Assembly (NCBI GenBank): GCA_964652975.1 | Contig: CAZZCN010000022.1 | Coordinates: 1-38,471, forward strand | Source: CAZZCN01 sp964652975 | Lineage (GTDB): Bacteria; Bacillota; Clostridia; Saccharofermentanales; UBA5734 | DNA: 38,471 bases | Reading direction: 5' to 3' | Shown here: in pieces, positions 31,572-38,471 of the stretch | Numbering within the stretch: position 1 is the stretch's first letter | How the letters are laid out: each line of letters starts with the position of its first letter | Program-made: the position numbers and the translations under genes | The notes under the pieces: generated by a model | Database searches by the model: none | Told to the model about the DNA's origin: nothing | The model's input: the letters and a program-made list of their open reading frames with translations, nothing else

Positions 31572-32861
31572 CTATATTAAAAGGTATGGGGTTTGTAATA
31601 GCTTTTTTATATACTGTAAAAACTCTGCTGCAGGGGCTCCGTCAATGATTCTATGATCATATGTCAAAGATATTGTCAATATAGGACGAACCTCGATAGC
31701 TTTTCCTACACAGACAGGAGTTTCTGCAATTTTACCAATTGCAAGTATTGCCGCCTCAGGAGGGTTGATAACTGCTGTAAATTCATCCAAATCATACATA
31801 CCAAGATTGGTTATTGTAAAAGTACCGTTTGAATATTCTTCCTTGGAGAGTTTTCCCTCTCTCGCTTTTTTTGCAAGAGTTGCTATATTCTCCGAAATTT
31901 CTTCCAGACTCATCAAATGGCTGTTTTTCAAGTTTGGTACTATTAAACCGTTTGGAAGTGCTACAGCAATCCCCATATTGACATAGTGTTTTTGAACGAT
32001 CATGTTTTCGACAACTGATGAATTCAGCATCGGGAATTCAACTAAAGCTCTCGATACAACTTTTACTAAAATATCAGTATAGCTGACTTTCTTTCCATTT
32101 TCTTTAAGCTTTTCACGGAATCTTACTGTTTCGCTCATATCCACTTTCATTTTGTGATTAGCCTGTGCCATGGTATGAAGTGAATTAAACATATTATTAA
32201 ATATGGCTTTTCTCATACCTGAGATTTCAATTACTTTTTCACTTTGAACTGCATTCTTTCTGTTATTCAGATAATTTATAACATCAGTCTTCATAATCTT
32301 TCCATTTATGCCACTGCCTTCAATATCGTCAACTAAAACACCCTCTAATTCGGCTAACTTATTGGCTGTCGGTGTAACTTTGACTACTTCATGGCTTAAA
32401 ATATCACGTTCGATAATCAGTCCTTCGGGACCTGTACCGTTTACATTTTCAATATTTATTCCTTTTTCCTCCAGTCGCTTTTTTGCTAAAGGAGTGGCAT
32501 AAATTTTTCCATCATTCTTTATATTTTGAGAGATGGCGGGAGAAGCACTTTCCCCAACCGCAGGGGTGTCTTCTGTAGCTTCTGAGGTTTTGCTTTCTAT
32601 TAATAAAGACGAATAGTCTTCACCAGCTTCACCGATAACCGCGATTGTTTCAGTTATCGGAACTGTTTCTCCTTTTTCTCTCACAATTTTGAGAAGAGTG
32701 CCGGAAACCGCAGCATCTATTGTAATGGCTAATTTATCAGTTTCCATTTCAAATAAAGGTTCGCCCTCCTTTACAGCAGAGCCCTCCTGGACCAACCACC
32801 TTATTATAATTCCCTCAGTCATCTGAAGTCCTTGTTTTGGCATTATTACCTTTTGTGCCAT
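31572..32861 (-). CDS. 2-oxoacid/acetoin dehydrogenase E2, dihydrolipoyl acyltransferase
   Basis: This is the core protein of the complex. One N-terminal lipoyl domain carries the lipoyl Lys43 in EMETDKLAITID. Two peripheral subunit-binding-like segments follow, KIYATPLAKKRLEEKGINIE... (about 118-155) and VTPTANKLAELEGVLVDD... (about 157-195), where one is usual. The catalytic domain has NINHP-like acyltransferase strands and the motif LTYDHRIIDGAPAAEFL with the catalytic His and Asp. Its 429 residues are standard. An AGGAGG site lies before the ATG. Whether the complex acts on pyruvate or acetoin is not settled by E2; the compact E1alpha/E1beta/E2/E3 order fits both. The gene is AT-rich (18 G+C in the 60 bases from 32041). 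Confidence 0.93.
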   Translation of the reverse strand: MAQKVIMPKQGLQMTEGIIIRWLVQEGSAVKEGEPLFEMETDKLAITIDAAVSGTLLKIVREKGETVPITETIAVIGEAGEDYSSLLIESKTSEATEDTPAVGESASPAISQNIKNDGKIYATPLAKKRLEEKGINIENVNGTGPEGLIIERDILSHEVVKVTPTANKLAELEGVLVDDIEGSGINGKIMKTDVINYLNNRKNAVQSEKVIEISGMRKAIFNNMFNSLHTMAQANHKMKVDMSETVRFREKLKENGKKVSYTDILVKVVSRALVEFPMLNSSVVENMIVQKHYVNMGIAVALPNGLIVPNLKNSHLMSLEEISENIATLAKKAREGKLSKEEYSNGTFTITNLGMYDLDEFTAVINPPEAAILAIGKIAETPVCVGKAIEVRPILTISLTYDHRIIDGAPAAEFLQYIKKLLQTPYLLI

Positions 32862-32873
32862 TTTGCATTCCTC

Positions 32874-33464
32874 CTATAAATAGAGTGCTTTTTTTATTGC
32901 TTCATAAATATCCTGCTCTTGCGGAACAACAGCATTTTCCAGTGCAAGGTTAAATGGCAGCGGACATGCCTTTGCTCCCAGTCTTAAAACAGGTGAATCG
33001 AGGTATTTGAATGCCGCTTCAGTTATTTGCGANNNNNNNNNNNNNNNNNNNNNNNNNNNNNNNNNNNNNNNNNNNNNNNNNNNNNNNNNNNNNNNNNNNN
33101 NNNNNNNNNNNNNNNNNNNNNNNNNNNNNNNNATTTTTGCCTTGCCGCCGAATATATATCTTGTCTTGGCCACCTGGTTTATTATCTGGTCCATAGCAAC
33201 CAATGTGAAATCCATGTACATGAGCTCCACTACAGGTCGCATTCCTGCGCAGGCTGCGCCGAGTCCCGCTCCTACAAATCCAGCTTCGGAAATCGGGGTA
33301 TTACGTATTCTCTCCGCACCGAACTCTTGTAAAAGTCCTCTTGTACAACCGAAAATCCCGCCCTGCTCGGCTACATCCTCGCCCATGACAAAAACATTGC
33401 CGTCTCTTCTCATTTCTTCTGCCAACACGTCTTTTATCGCTTGTGCATATGTCTTGATACTCAT
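32874..33464 (-). CDS. 2-oxoacid/acetoin dehydrogenase E1 beta subunit (interrupted by N gap)
   Basis: The N-terminal 110 residues (MSIKTYAQAIKDVLAEEM..., FVMGEDVAEQGGIFGCTRGL, NTPISEAGFVGAGLGAAC) and the last 52 residues (AAFKYLDSPVLRLGAKACPLPFN...) are clearly E1 beta. The family length is about 325, so roughly 160 residues (near 490 bases) must be hidden in the 100-base N gap at 33033-33132. I chose ATG 33464 because the preceding in-frame extension belongs to a duplicated segment: the first 24 codons of this gene plus the E1alpha 3' end are repeated at 33464-33556, producing a separate 31-codon mini-cistron. The ATG overlaps that mini-cistron's stop as ATGA. Confidence 0.88.
   Translation of the reverse strand: MSIKTYAQAIKDVLAEEMRRDGNVFVMGEDVAEQGGIFGCTRGLLQEFGAERIRNTPISEAGFVGAGLGAACAGMRPVVELMYMDFTLVAMDQIINQVAKTRYIFGGKAKXXXXXXXXXXXXXXXXXXXXXXXXXXXXXXXXXXSQITEAAFKYLDSPVLRLGAKACPLPFNLALENAVVPQEQDIYEAIKKALYL
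33033..33132. other. Assembly gap (100 N) inside E1 beta
   Basis: Exactly 100 N. From the family length, the missing piece should be about 490 bases if the two halves belong to the same gene. Base composition differs on the two sides, so a scaffold join between two copies of such genes is also possible. Confidence 0.97.
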
Positions 33465-33556
33465 TTTGCCACCTCCGTTGCTGTGACATTGCCGTCTCTT
33501 CTCATTTCTTCTGCCAATACGTCTTTTATCGCTTGTGCATATGTCTTGATACTCAT
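33461..33556 (-). CDS. 31-codon mini-cistron made by a 92-bp tandem duplication
   Basis: The frame starts at ATG 33556, overlapping the E1alpha stop as ATGA, and encodes MSIKTYAQAIKDVLAEEM... identical to the first 24 residues of E1 beta. It then reads TATEVAK, a slightly changed copy of the E1alpha C-terminus AAEVAK, and stops at 33461 in an ATGA overlap with the true E1 beta start. The duplicated unit is 92 bases, not a multiple of three, so the copy could not simply extend E1 beta. Its GGAGG site is duplicated as well, so both starts keep a ribosome site. It may be inert, or may serve to couple and tune translation of E1 beta. Confidence 0.7.
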   Translation of the reverse strand: MSIKTYAQAIKDVLAEEMRRDGNVTATEVAK

Positions 33557-34530
33557 TTTGCCACCTCCGCTGCTGGAACATAAAATACGTCATCCATTAC
33601 ATTTGCAGGGTCCGGTTCAGGGCTGTTGAGTGCAAACTCCGCCGCCTCGTTTACCAGCTCCTGTGCCTTGATTTCGATGGCATCCAATTCATCTTCTGTC
33701 GCCATTTTATTGTCAACAAGATATTTTCTCAAGTGCAAAATCGGGCATTTCTTCTTCCATGCCTCGACTTCCTCACGTGTTCTATAAACCTGCGGGTCGC
33801 CTGTCCAATGGCCAAGCCAGCGGTATGTCTTGAACTCTATCAATGTCGGTCCACCACCGGTTCTTGCGCGTTCGATGGCTTCATTAATGACTTTTTCAAT
33901 TTCTAAGACATTGTTTCCATCAGCTGTCACCCCAGGCATGTCATATGCTATCCCACGGACTGAAAGGTCCTTTACTGCTGTTGCCTGACATTGCGGTACC
34001 GAAATTCCAAACCCGTTGTTCTCGCATACAAAAATCACCGGTAGTTTCCATACTGAAGCCAGATTTAGAGCTTCATGAAAAACACCTTGATTCGTTGCCG
34101 AATCTCCGAAAAAAGCAACAGCAACATTTGTCTCACCGCGCATTTTGGACGCCAGGGCAGCTCCGACAGCTATCGGGACGCCTCCTGCGACGATTGCGTT
34201 GGCACCGAGGTTGCCCTTTTCGAGGTCTGCGATGTGCATACTGCCACCTCTCCCCTTGCAGTATCCGGTGGACTTACCCATTAATTCCGACATTGCCCTG
34301 CCGAGCTCGGCACCCTTTGCGATGCAGTGTCCATGGCCTCTATGTGTGGATGCGATGTAGTCGTTATCTGTCAGATACGAGCACACCGTTGCGGGTATCG
34401 CCTCCTGTCCAATGCACAGGTGCACGGAGCCACGAAGCTTGTTTTCTTCAAAAAAGGATAAAGCTTTTTCCTCGAATTTTCTGATTTTGTACATCATGGA
34501 AAGGATATCCAGATAATGTTCCTTTTTCAT
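33553..34530 (-). CDS. 2-oxoacid/acetoin dehydrogenase E1 alpha subunit
   Basis: It has 325 residues and is thiamine-diphosphate dependent. The ThDP/Mg motif begins at G152 (GDSATNQGVFHEALNLASVW) and ends ENN near 170-172. HRGHGHCIAKG and STGYCKGRGGSMHIADLEKGNLGANAIV are characteristic of the AcoA/PdhA group, and the phosphorylation-loop-like region YRWLGHWTGDPQVYR is present. The segment resembles acetoin dehydrogenase alpha at least as well as pyruvate dehydrogenase alpha, so I leave the symbol open. A GAGGAG site precedes the ATG at 34530, 3 bases after the CoA-ligase alpha stop. The 3' end is part of a 92-bp duplication. Confidence 0.94.
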   Translation of the reverse strand: MKKEHYLDILSMMYKIRKFEEKALSFFEENKLRGSVHLCIGQEAIPATVCSYLTDNDYIASTHRGHGHCIAKGAELGRAMSELMGKSTGYCKGRGGSMHIADLEKGNLGANAIVAGGVPIAVGAALASKMRGETNVAVAFFGDSATNQGVFHEALNLASVWKLPVIFVCENNGFGISVPQCQATAVKDLSVRGIAYDMPGVTADGNNVLEIEKVINEAIERARTGGGPTLIEFKTYRWLGHWTGDPQVYRTREEVEAWKKKCPILHLRKYLVDNKMATEDELDAIEIKAQELVNEAAEFALNSPEPDPANVMDDVFYVPAAEVAK

Positions 34531-34533
34531 TGT

Positions 34534-35412
34534 TTATTCTCCTCTCATAAGGTTTTTCAATATATCAACAATTTCAGTTGTATTTTCCGCAATATATACT
34601 CCGGCGCTGCGGAGGGCTTTCTCCTTGTTTTCGGCACTTCCGGTTCCGTCCGCAGATACAATCGCACCGGCGTGTCCCATGCTTTTGCCTTTTGGTGCGT
34701 TTTTGCCTGCGATGAGAGCAATTACGGGCTTTTTTACATGTTCCTTTATATACTCGGCAGCCGTCTCTTCTTCATTGCCGCCGATTTCGCCGATCAATAC
34801 AATAACCTTGGTCTGCGCGTCATTTTCGAAAAGAGGAAGGATGTCCACAAATGCGGAACCAGGAATCATATCCCCGCCCACACCGACACAAGTGCTCTGC
34901 CCGATTCCTGCACCGGTCATCATAAAAACCGTTTCGTAGCAGTTGGTGGCAGATCTGGACATTATTCCTACATTGCCTTCGCTAAAAATCTTATGTGCCA
35001 TAAAGCCCGCCTTTGATTTGCCGGGTGATATGATACCAAAAGAATTCGGGCCGATGACCCTCACGCCTTTTGCCTTCGCGGTATGGTATACTCCCATCAT
35101 GTCATGAACAGGCACATGTTCGGCTATAGTTATAATAAGCTCTATTCCTGCATCAATCGCTTCATAGGCGCCTGCCGCGGTATGCATAGCCGGGACAAAA
35201 ATCACACTTGCGTTGGCACCGGTCTTTTCTTTTGCCTCTTTTACCGTATCAAAAACAGGAATCCCGCAAACGCATTCCCCTCCTTTGCCGGGAGTTACAC
35301 CGGCGACAATATTGGTACCATATTCCAGCATCTGCTCCGTATGGAACATTCCCTCGCGTCCGGTTATTCCCTGGACTATTAATCTTGTGTTTTTATCTAC
35401 TAATATGCTCAT
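34534..35412 (-). CDS. Succinyl-CoA-synthetase-like CoA ligase, alpha subunit (variant motifs)
   Basis: It has 292 residues. The CoA-binding Rossmann region (VQGITGREGMFHTEQMLEYG, VTPGKGG) and the phosphohistidine motif SMGHAGAIVSADGTG with H247 are intact, so it should be an ADP/ATP-linked CoA ligase alpha subunit. Two normally constant active-site motifs differ. 'TEGIPxxDM' is read as IAEHVPVHDM (about 96-105), and 'SRSGTLTYE' is read as SRSATNCYE (152-160). These residues sit near the CoA/acyl site, so the substrate may not be succinate. I chose ATG 35412 because AAGGGG lies upstream and MSILVDKNT is the usual start; the longer frame from 35463 begins in the AT-rich spacer. It partners the beta gene at 35515. 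Confidence 0.9.
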   Translation of the reverse strand: MSILVDKNTRLIVQGITGREGMFHTEQMLEYGTNIVAGVTPGKGGECVCGIPVFDTVKEAKEKTGANASVIFVPAMHTAAGAYEAIDAGIELIITIAEHVPVHDMMGVYHTAKAKGVRVIGPNSFGIISPGKSKAGFMAHKIFSEGNVGIMSRSATNCYETVFMMTGAGIGQSTCVGVGGDMIPGSAFVDILPLFENDAQTKVIVLIGEIGGNEEETAAEYIKEHVKKPVIALIAGKNAPKGKSMGHAGAIVSADGTGSAENKEKALRSAGVYIAENTTEIVDILKNLMRGE

Positions 35413-35514
35413 TATTTTTCCCCTTAAACAGTTATCGTACATTCCAACAAAATTTGTATCCACTAATTATTTAATTGTTTGAGTGCTTAATCGTTATTAC
35501 TTTTTTCCTGTATT

Positions 35515-36663
35515 TTACAAAAATCTCCCTTTCAGTTTCACAAGCTCGCTCACGCCCTCCAAAAGGCCCGACACGTAAGTCACTTCCTCCAGAGATTCCA
35601 GAATTTCAAGTCCCTGTTCCTTGTTGGTTCCTTCAAAACGCACTATAATCGGTTTTTTTATGACTGCAGCTTCAAGAGCCAGTTTGATTCCTGCGGCAAC
35701 CTCGTCGCAACGCGTGATTCCGCCGAATATATTGATGAAAAGCATTTTCGTCTTTACATCAGAAAGTATTATTCTGATTGCTTCCTTGATCCTGTCGCTT
35801 GTCGCTCCGCCACCCATATCCAGTGAAGCTCTGACTGACATGCCGTTTTTCGATATCATGTCGATGCACGACATTATCATGCCTGAGCCGTTGCTCATAA
35901 CCGCGATATCTCCGTTTTCATCGCATGGGATATAAAGGAATTTGAAACTCTCAGCCTCCTCTACCAGCGGGTGCCTATCCTGTGTCTTTGAGTAGGCAAG
36001 AAGGTCCGGCATTCTCTTAAGTCCGCTGTCATCTATCGAAACCTTCCCGTCCAATGCGAGAAGATCGCCTTCAGTGGTAATTGCAAGGGGATTGATTTCA
36101 CACAGCATGCAGTTGCAGTCGCTGAACATTACGAAAAGTCTCTTGATGAGGTGGTTCAGCTGTTTGGATTGCTCCGGTGTCATATTTGCCTTTGAAGCAA
36201 GATATCTTGCGGTGTAGTCCCTGAGTCCTATGGCCGGGTCTATAACAACCGTGTGAATCGCCTCGGGATGTTCTTTCGCCGTAAGTTCGATGTCGATTCC
36301 GCCCATTGGTGAGAATATTATAACCGGACATTTTGTCTTCCGGTCAAGGATGATTGACAGGTAGAGTTCTTTTTCGATGTTGGTTTTATTTGTGACCATG
36401 ACTTTTTTGACGATATGGCCTTTGATATCCAGCCCGAAAATGCTTTCGGCGGAAGCTTTCAGTTCATTATCGTTTTCGGCGAACTTGATTCCACCGGCCT
36501 TTCCCCTGCCGCCAACCTGGACTTGAGCCTTTAAGACGACAGGGTACCGGATGCCTTTGCATTTTGTAATAAGTTCTTCTGCTGTGTCTGCAACTATTCC
36601 TTCCGTTGCTGGAATGTCAAATTTGCAAAAAAGTTCTTTGGCCTTATATTCCATCAAATCCAT
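35515..36663 (-). CDS. Succinyl-CoA-synthetase-like CoA ligase, beta subunit
   Basis: It has 382 residues, near the usual 388. The ATP-grasp domain is at the N-terminus (MEYKAKELFCKFDIPATEG, AQVQVGGRGKAGGIKFA). MLCEINPLAITTEGDLLALDGKVSID is the metal-binding segment, and FINIFGGITRCDEVAAGIKLAL is the C-terminal CoA-ligase domain signature. With the alpha subunit it would form an acyl-CoA from the acid, CoA and a nucleotide triphosphate, or run in reverse to make ATP. It starts 3 bases after the aldehyde dehydrogenase stop, with GGGGTGA as ribosome site, and is separated from the alpha gene by 102 AT-rich bases. Confidence 0.92.
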   Translation of the reverse strand: MDLMEYKAKELFCKFDIPATEGIVADTAEELITKCKGIRYPVVLKAQVQVGGRGKAGGIKFAENDNELKASAESIFGLDIKGHIVKKVMVTNKTNIEKELYLSIILDRKTKCPVIIFSPMGGIDIELTAKEHPEAIHTVVIDPAIGLRDYTARYLASKANMTPEQSKQLNHLIKRLFVMFSDCNCMLCEINPLAITTEGDLLALDGKVSIDDSGLKRMPDLLAYSKTQDRHPLVEEAESFKFLYIPCDENGDIAVMSNGSGMIMSCIDMISKNGMSVRASLDMGGGATSDRIKEAIRIILSDVKTKMLFINIFGGITRCDEVAAGIKLALEAAVIKKPIIVRFEGTNKEQGLEILESLEEVTYVSGLLEGVSELVKLKGRFL

Positions 36664-36666
36664 ATC

Positions 36667-38034
36667 TTATTCACCCCATATTTCTTTGTCTGTCGGCACT
36701 TTGTTGTCCTTAAGAAAATAAGCTATCCTGGTAATATTAAGCAGATGCTTGTAATCGAAATTCTCGGAAATGCTGTTGCCGCCCCATGACGCACACCCAA
36801 GCGTTGTGGTCGGTGCAAGGCTGTTAAAAAAACTTCCGCCGTTCATCGTAGAACATATTTGATTGATCAAAACCCTTGAAACGGTCAAAATTTCAGCAGC
36901 CATCTCGATGTTTGCAACATTGTTGGAATGTATGCTCACGCTGTGGCCTCTGCCATCGATATCAAGGTTGCTCTGAGCTATGTCAATGGCATCCTTGAAG
37001 GTTTTGTACTTGTATGTCGAAATCACCGGACACATTTTCTCTTTTGAAAGTATGTCCATTGCCCCCGGGCCATCGGCTTTGAGTAAAATAACCCTTGTGT
37101 CTTCCGGTACTTCGATTCCGGCAAGTTCCGCCACCTTTGTTGCAGGCATTCCGACAAGGTCCTTGTTCATAATTCCGCCCGGGAAAAGTATATCGGCTAC
37201 CTTGTCTTTTGTTGCCTTGTCCTCGATGTAAAAGCATTGCCTTTTCTCAAATTCTCTGATTATATCGTCGTAAAGCTCCTCGGGAAGTATAACTGTCTGT
37301 TCGCCGGAGCATATTATTCCATTGTCGAATTCCCTGCCGTCAATTATTTTAGGAACGGCTTCTGTGTAATCCATGTCGCGGTCTATTATGCATTGAACGT
37401 TGCCTACTCCTACTCCAAAAGCCGGTTTGCCGCTACTATAAGCCGCCTTTACCATTGCCATACCACCGGTTGCGACAATGACATCAACCGCGCTCATCAA
37501 CTCGCTTGATAATTCAACTGACGGTTCTTCGATCAGTTGAATCAGGTTGCCCGGTGCGCCTAATTTGTCCAGCTGTTCATTAAACATGTCGATAACAGTC
37601 TTGGCACAGCGTTTTCCTCTGGGATGAGGGGCTATGATAATGGCGTTTCTACCCTTTAAGGCAAACATGGCATTGCTCATCGGAGTGACAATCGGATTGG
37701 TGCATGGGGTTATTGCTCCTACAACCCCCACCGGCCTCGCTACTTCTGTGATTCCTGTTATCTCATCCCGTTTGATAATGCCAACGGATTTTTTTGTCTT
37801 TAAATTATTCCATATGATTTTGGCCTTGCCCTGGTTCTTTTTTACCTTGTGTTCGTAGACGCCCATCCGTGTCTCTTCAATTGCCATTTTTGCCAGTATT
37901 TCCGCATTGTCATACACAACTTTGGCTACGGCTTTGACAATGGCGTCCACCTGTTCCTGGCTGAATTTCTCGTATTCGGCTTGTGCCACCCTTGCTTTGG
38001 TAACCAGTTCCTTTATAAGCATTTTGCTATCCAT
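36667..38034 (-). CDS. CoA-acylating aldehyde dehydrogenase (succinate-semialdehyde or related)
   Basis: It has 455 residues and belongs to the CoA-dependent aldehyde dehydrogenases that include the Clostridium kluyveri succinate-semialdehyde dehydrogenase, PduP/EutE and the AdhE N-terminal domain. Family features are VARPVGVVGAITPCTNPIVTPM, the nucleotide-binding IIIAPHPRGKRCAKTV, GVGVGNVQCIIDRD, and catalytic Cys242 in NGIICSGEQTVI. The TTTLGCASWGGNSISEN segment near the end is typical of the acylating group. There is no encapsulation-peptide-like N-terminal extension of microcompartment enzymes. It reduces an acyl-CoA to an aldehyde with NAD(P)H, or the reverse. Being translationally close to the CoA ligase genes suggests the pair interconverts acid, acyl-CoA and aldehyde. 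AAGGAG precedes the ATG at 38034. Confidence 0.92.
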   Translation of the reverse strand: MDSKMLIKELVTKARVAQAEYEKFSQEQVDAIVKAVAKVVYDNAEILAKMAIEETRMGVYEHKVKKNQGKAKIIWNNLKTKKSVGIIKRDEITGITEVARPVGVVGAITPCTNPIVTPMSNAMFALKGRNAIIIAPHPRGKRCAKTVIDMFNEQLDKLGAPGNLIQLIEEPSVELSSELMSAVDVIVATGGMAMVKAAYSSGKPAFGVGVGNVQCIIDRDMDYTEAVPKIIDGREFDNGIICSGEQTVILPEELYDDIIREFEKRQCFYIEDKATKDKVADILFPGGIMNKDLVGMPATKVAELAGIEVPEDTRVILLKADGPGAMDILSKEKMCPVISTYKYKTFKDAIDIAQSNLDIDGRGHSVSIHSNNVANIEMAAEILTVSRVLINQICSTMNGGSFFNSLAPTTTLGCASWGGNSISENFDYKHLLNITRIAYFLKDNKVPTDKEIWGE

Positions 38035-38048
38035 TGTTTTTCTCCTTT

Positions 38049-38471
38049 CTATATTCTGGCAACACCAGTATCGACTGCCGCTTTTGCTACAGCTTTTGCA
38101 ACAGCTTTCCCAACTCTGTCATCAAATGGTGCAGGTACTACATATTCAGGGTTTAGTTCATCTTCGGTTATCAATTCTGCAATAGCTTTCGCTGCTGCAA
38201 TTTTCATTTCATCATTAATATCGCTTGCTCTAACATCCAAAGCACCTCTGAATATTCCGGGAAAAGCAAGCACATTGTTTATCTGATTGGCAAAGTCTGA
38301 ACGACCGGTTCCAACAACCTTTGCTCCAGCCTCAAATGCCTCATCAGGCATAATTTCAGGCGTAGGATTTGCCATAGCAAAAATAATTGGATCCTTTGCC
38401 ATGGTCTTCACCATCTGTTTAGTAAGCATACCTGCAGCTGAAAGTCCGATAAATACATCAGAGCCTGCTAT
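38049..38471 (-). CDS. NAD(P)-dependent malic enzyme, C-terminal part (runs off the right edge)
   Basis: The last 140 residues of a malic enzyme are visible. The frame is open to the window edge. IAGSDVFIGLSAAGMLT, IIFAMANPTPEIMPDEAF and GRSDFANQINNVLAFPGIFRGALDVRA are diagnostic of bacterial malic enzymes (NAD/NADP domain end). The C-terminal PAPFDDRVGKAVAKAVAKAA tail is usual for the short prokaryotic type. It would decarboxylate malate to pyruvate with NAD(P)H formation. The stop is 15 bases before the aldehyde dehydrogenase start, so it is the upstream gene in view of the operon. The N-terminus, and so the real operon start, lies outside the window. Confidence 0.93.
   Translation of the reverse strand: MAGSDVFIGLSAAGMLTKQMVKTMAKDPIIFAMANPTPEIMPDEAFEAGAKVVGTGRSDFANQINNVLAFPGIFRGALDVRASDINDEMKIAAAKAIAELITEDELNPEYVVPAPFDDRVGKAVAKAVAKAAVDTGVARI

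Noticed and set aside
33465..33593. Longer E1 beta start at 33593
   Set aside because: That frame reads through the duplicated junction in a shifted frame and overlaps the E1 alpha end; the ATG at 33464 starts at the conserved sequence with its own ribosome site.

Overview
The window looks like part of a chromosome (scaffolded, with two 100-base N gaps at 1844-1943 and 33033-33132) from a low-to-moderate GC, Gram-positive anaerobe, most likely a Clostridia member. The evidence is strong AGGAGG-type ribosome binding sites, YesN/YesM-type two-component proteins, lipoprotein-anchored sugar-binding proteins, a SpoIIIE/FtsK translocase, frequent TTG/GTG starts and very AT-rich spacers. Species cannot be fixed from the sequence.

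Region 1 (1-9075) is housekeeping. A minus-strand run ftsK/spoIIIE - ygiQ - folD - cinA is followed further right by nudF, rnhA and proC (also minus strand) and a lone plus-strand tRNA-Trp with a clean promoter and terminator. Region 2 (9135-9759) is a small AT-rich Phd/PIN toxin-antitoxin pair.

Region 3 (10003-28776) is the most unusual part. It has four different uroporphyrinogen-decarboxylase-fold proteins (probable methyltransferases rather than heme enzymes), two AraC regulators, an L-rhamnose-mutarotase-like protein, a complete sugar-type ABC importer (ATPase, two permeases, two paralogous lipoprotein binding proteins) and a divergently transcribed YesN/YesM regulator pair. The layout suggests one inducible system: YesM senses an external ligand, YesN activates, the importer brings in a sugar-like compound, the mutarotase equilibrates its anomers, and the UroD-fold proteins process it, possibly by methyl transfer. 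No corrinoid protein or MttB/MtaB-type partner is in the window, so the substrate and the methyl acceptor are open.

Region 4 (28973-30151) is an orphan HipA-like kinase. Region 5 (30176-38471, minus strand) is a central-carbon operon read as malic enzyme - CoA-acylating aldehyde dehydrogenase - succinyl-CoA-synthetase-like beta and alpha - 2-oxoacid dehydrogenase E1alpha, E1beta, E2, E3 (acetoin/pyruvate type). It could link C4 acids and an aldehyde to acetyl-CoA and ATP. The alpha subunit of the CoA ligase carries altered active-site motifs.

Tandem duplication recurs at many scales: 59 bp x3, 15 bp x12, 65 bp x2, 71 bp x2, 14 bp x3, a 92-bp duplication that creates a mini-cistron in front of E1beta, and in-frame triplet and hexamer repeats inside coding regions. 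A ~113-bp dispersed inverted-repeat element occurs three times between genes.
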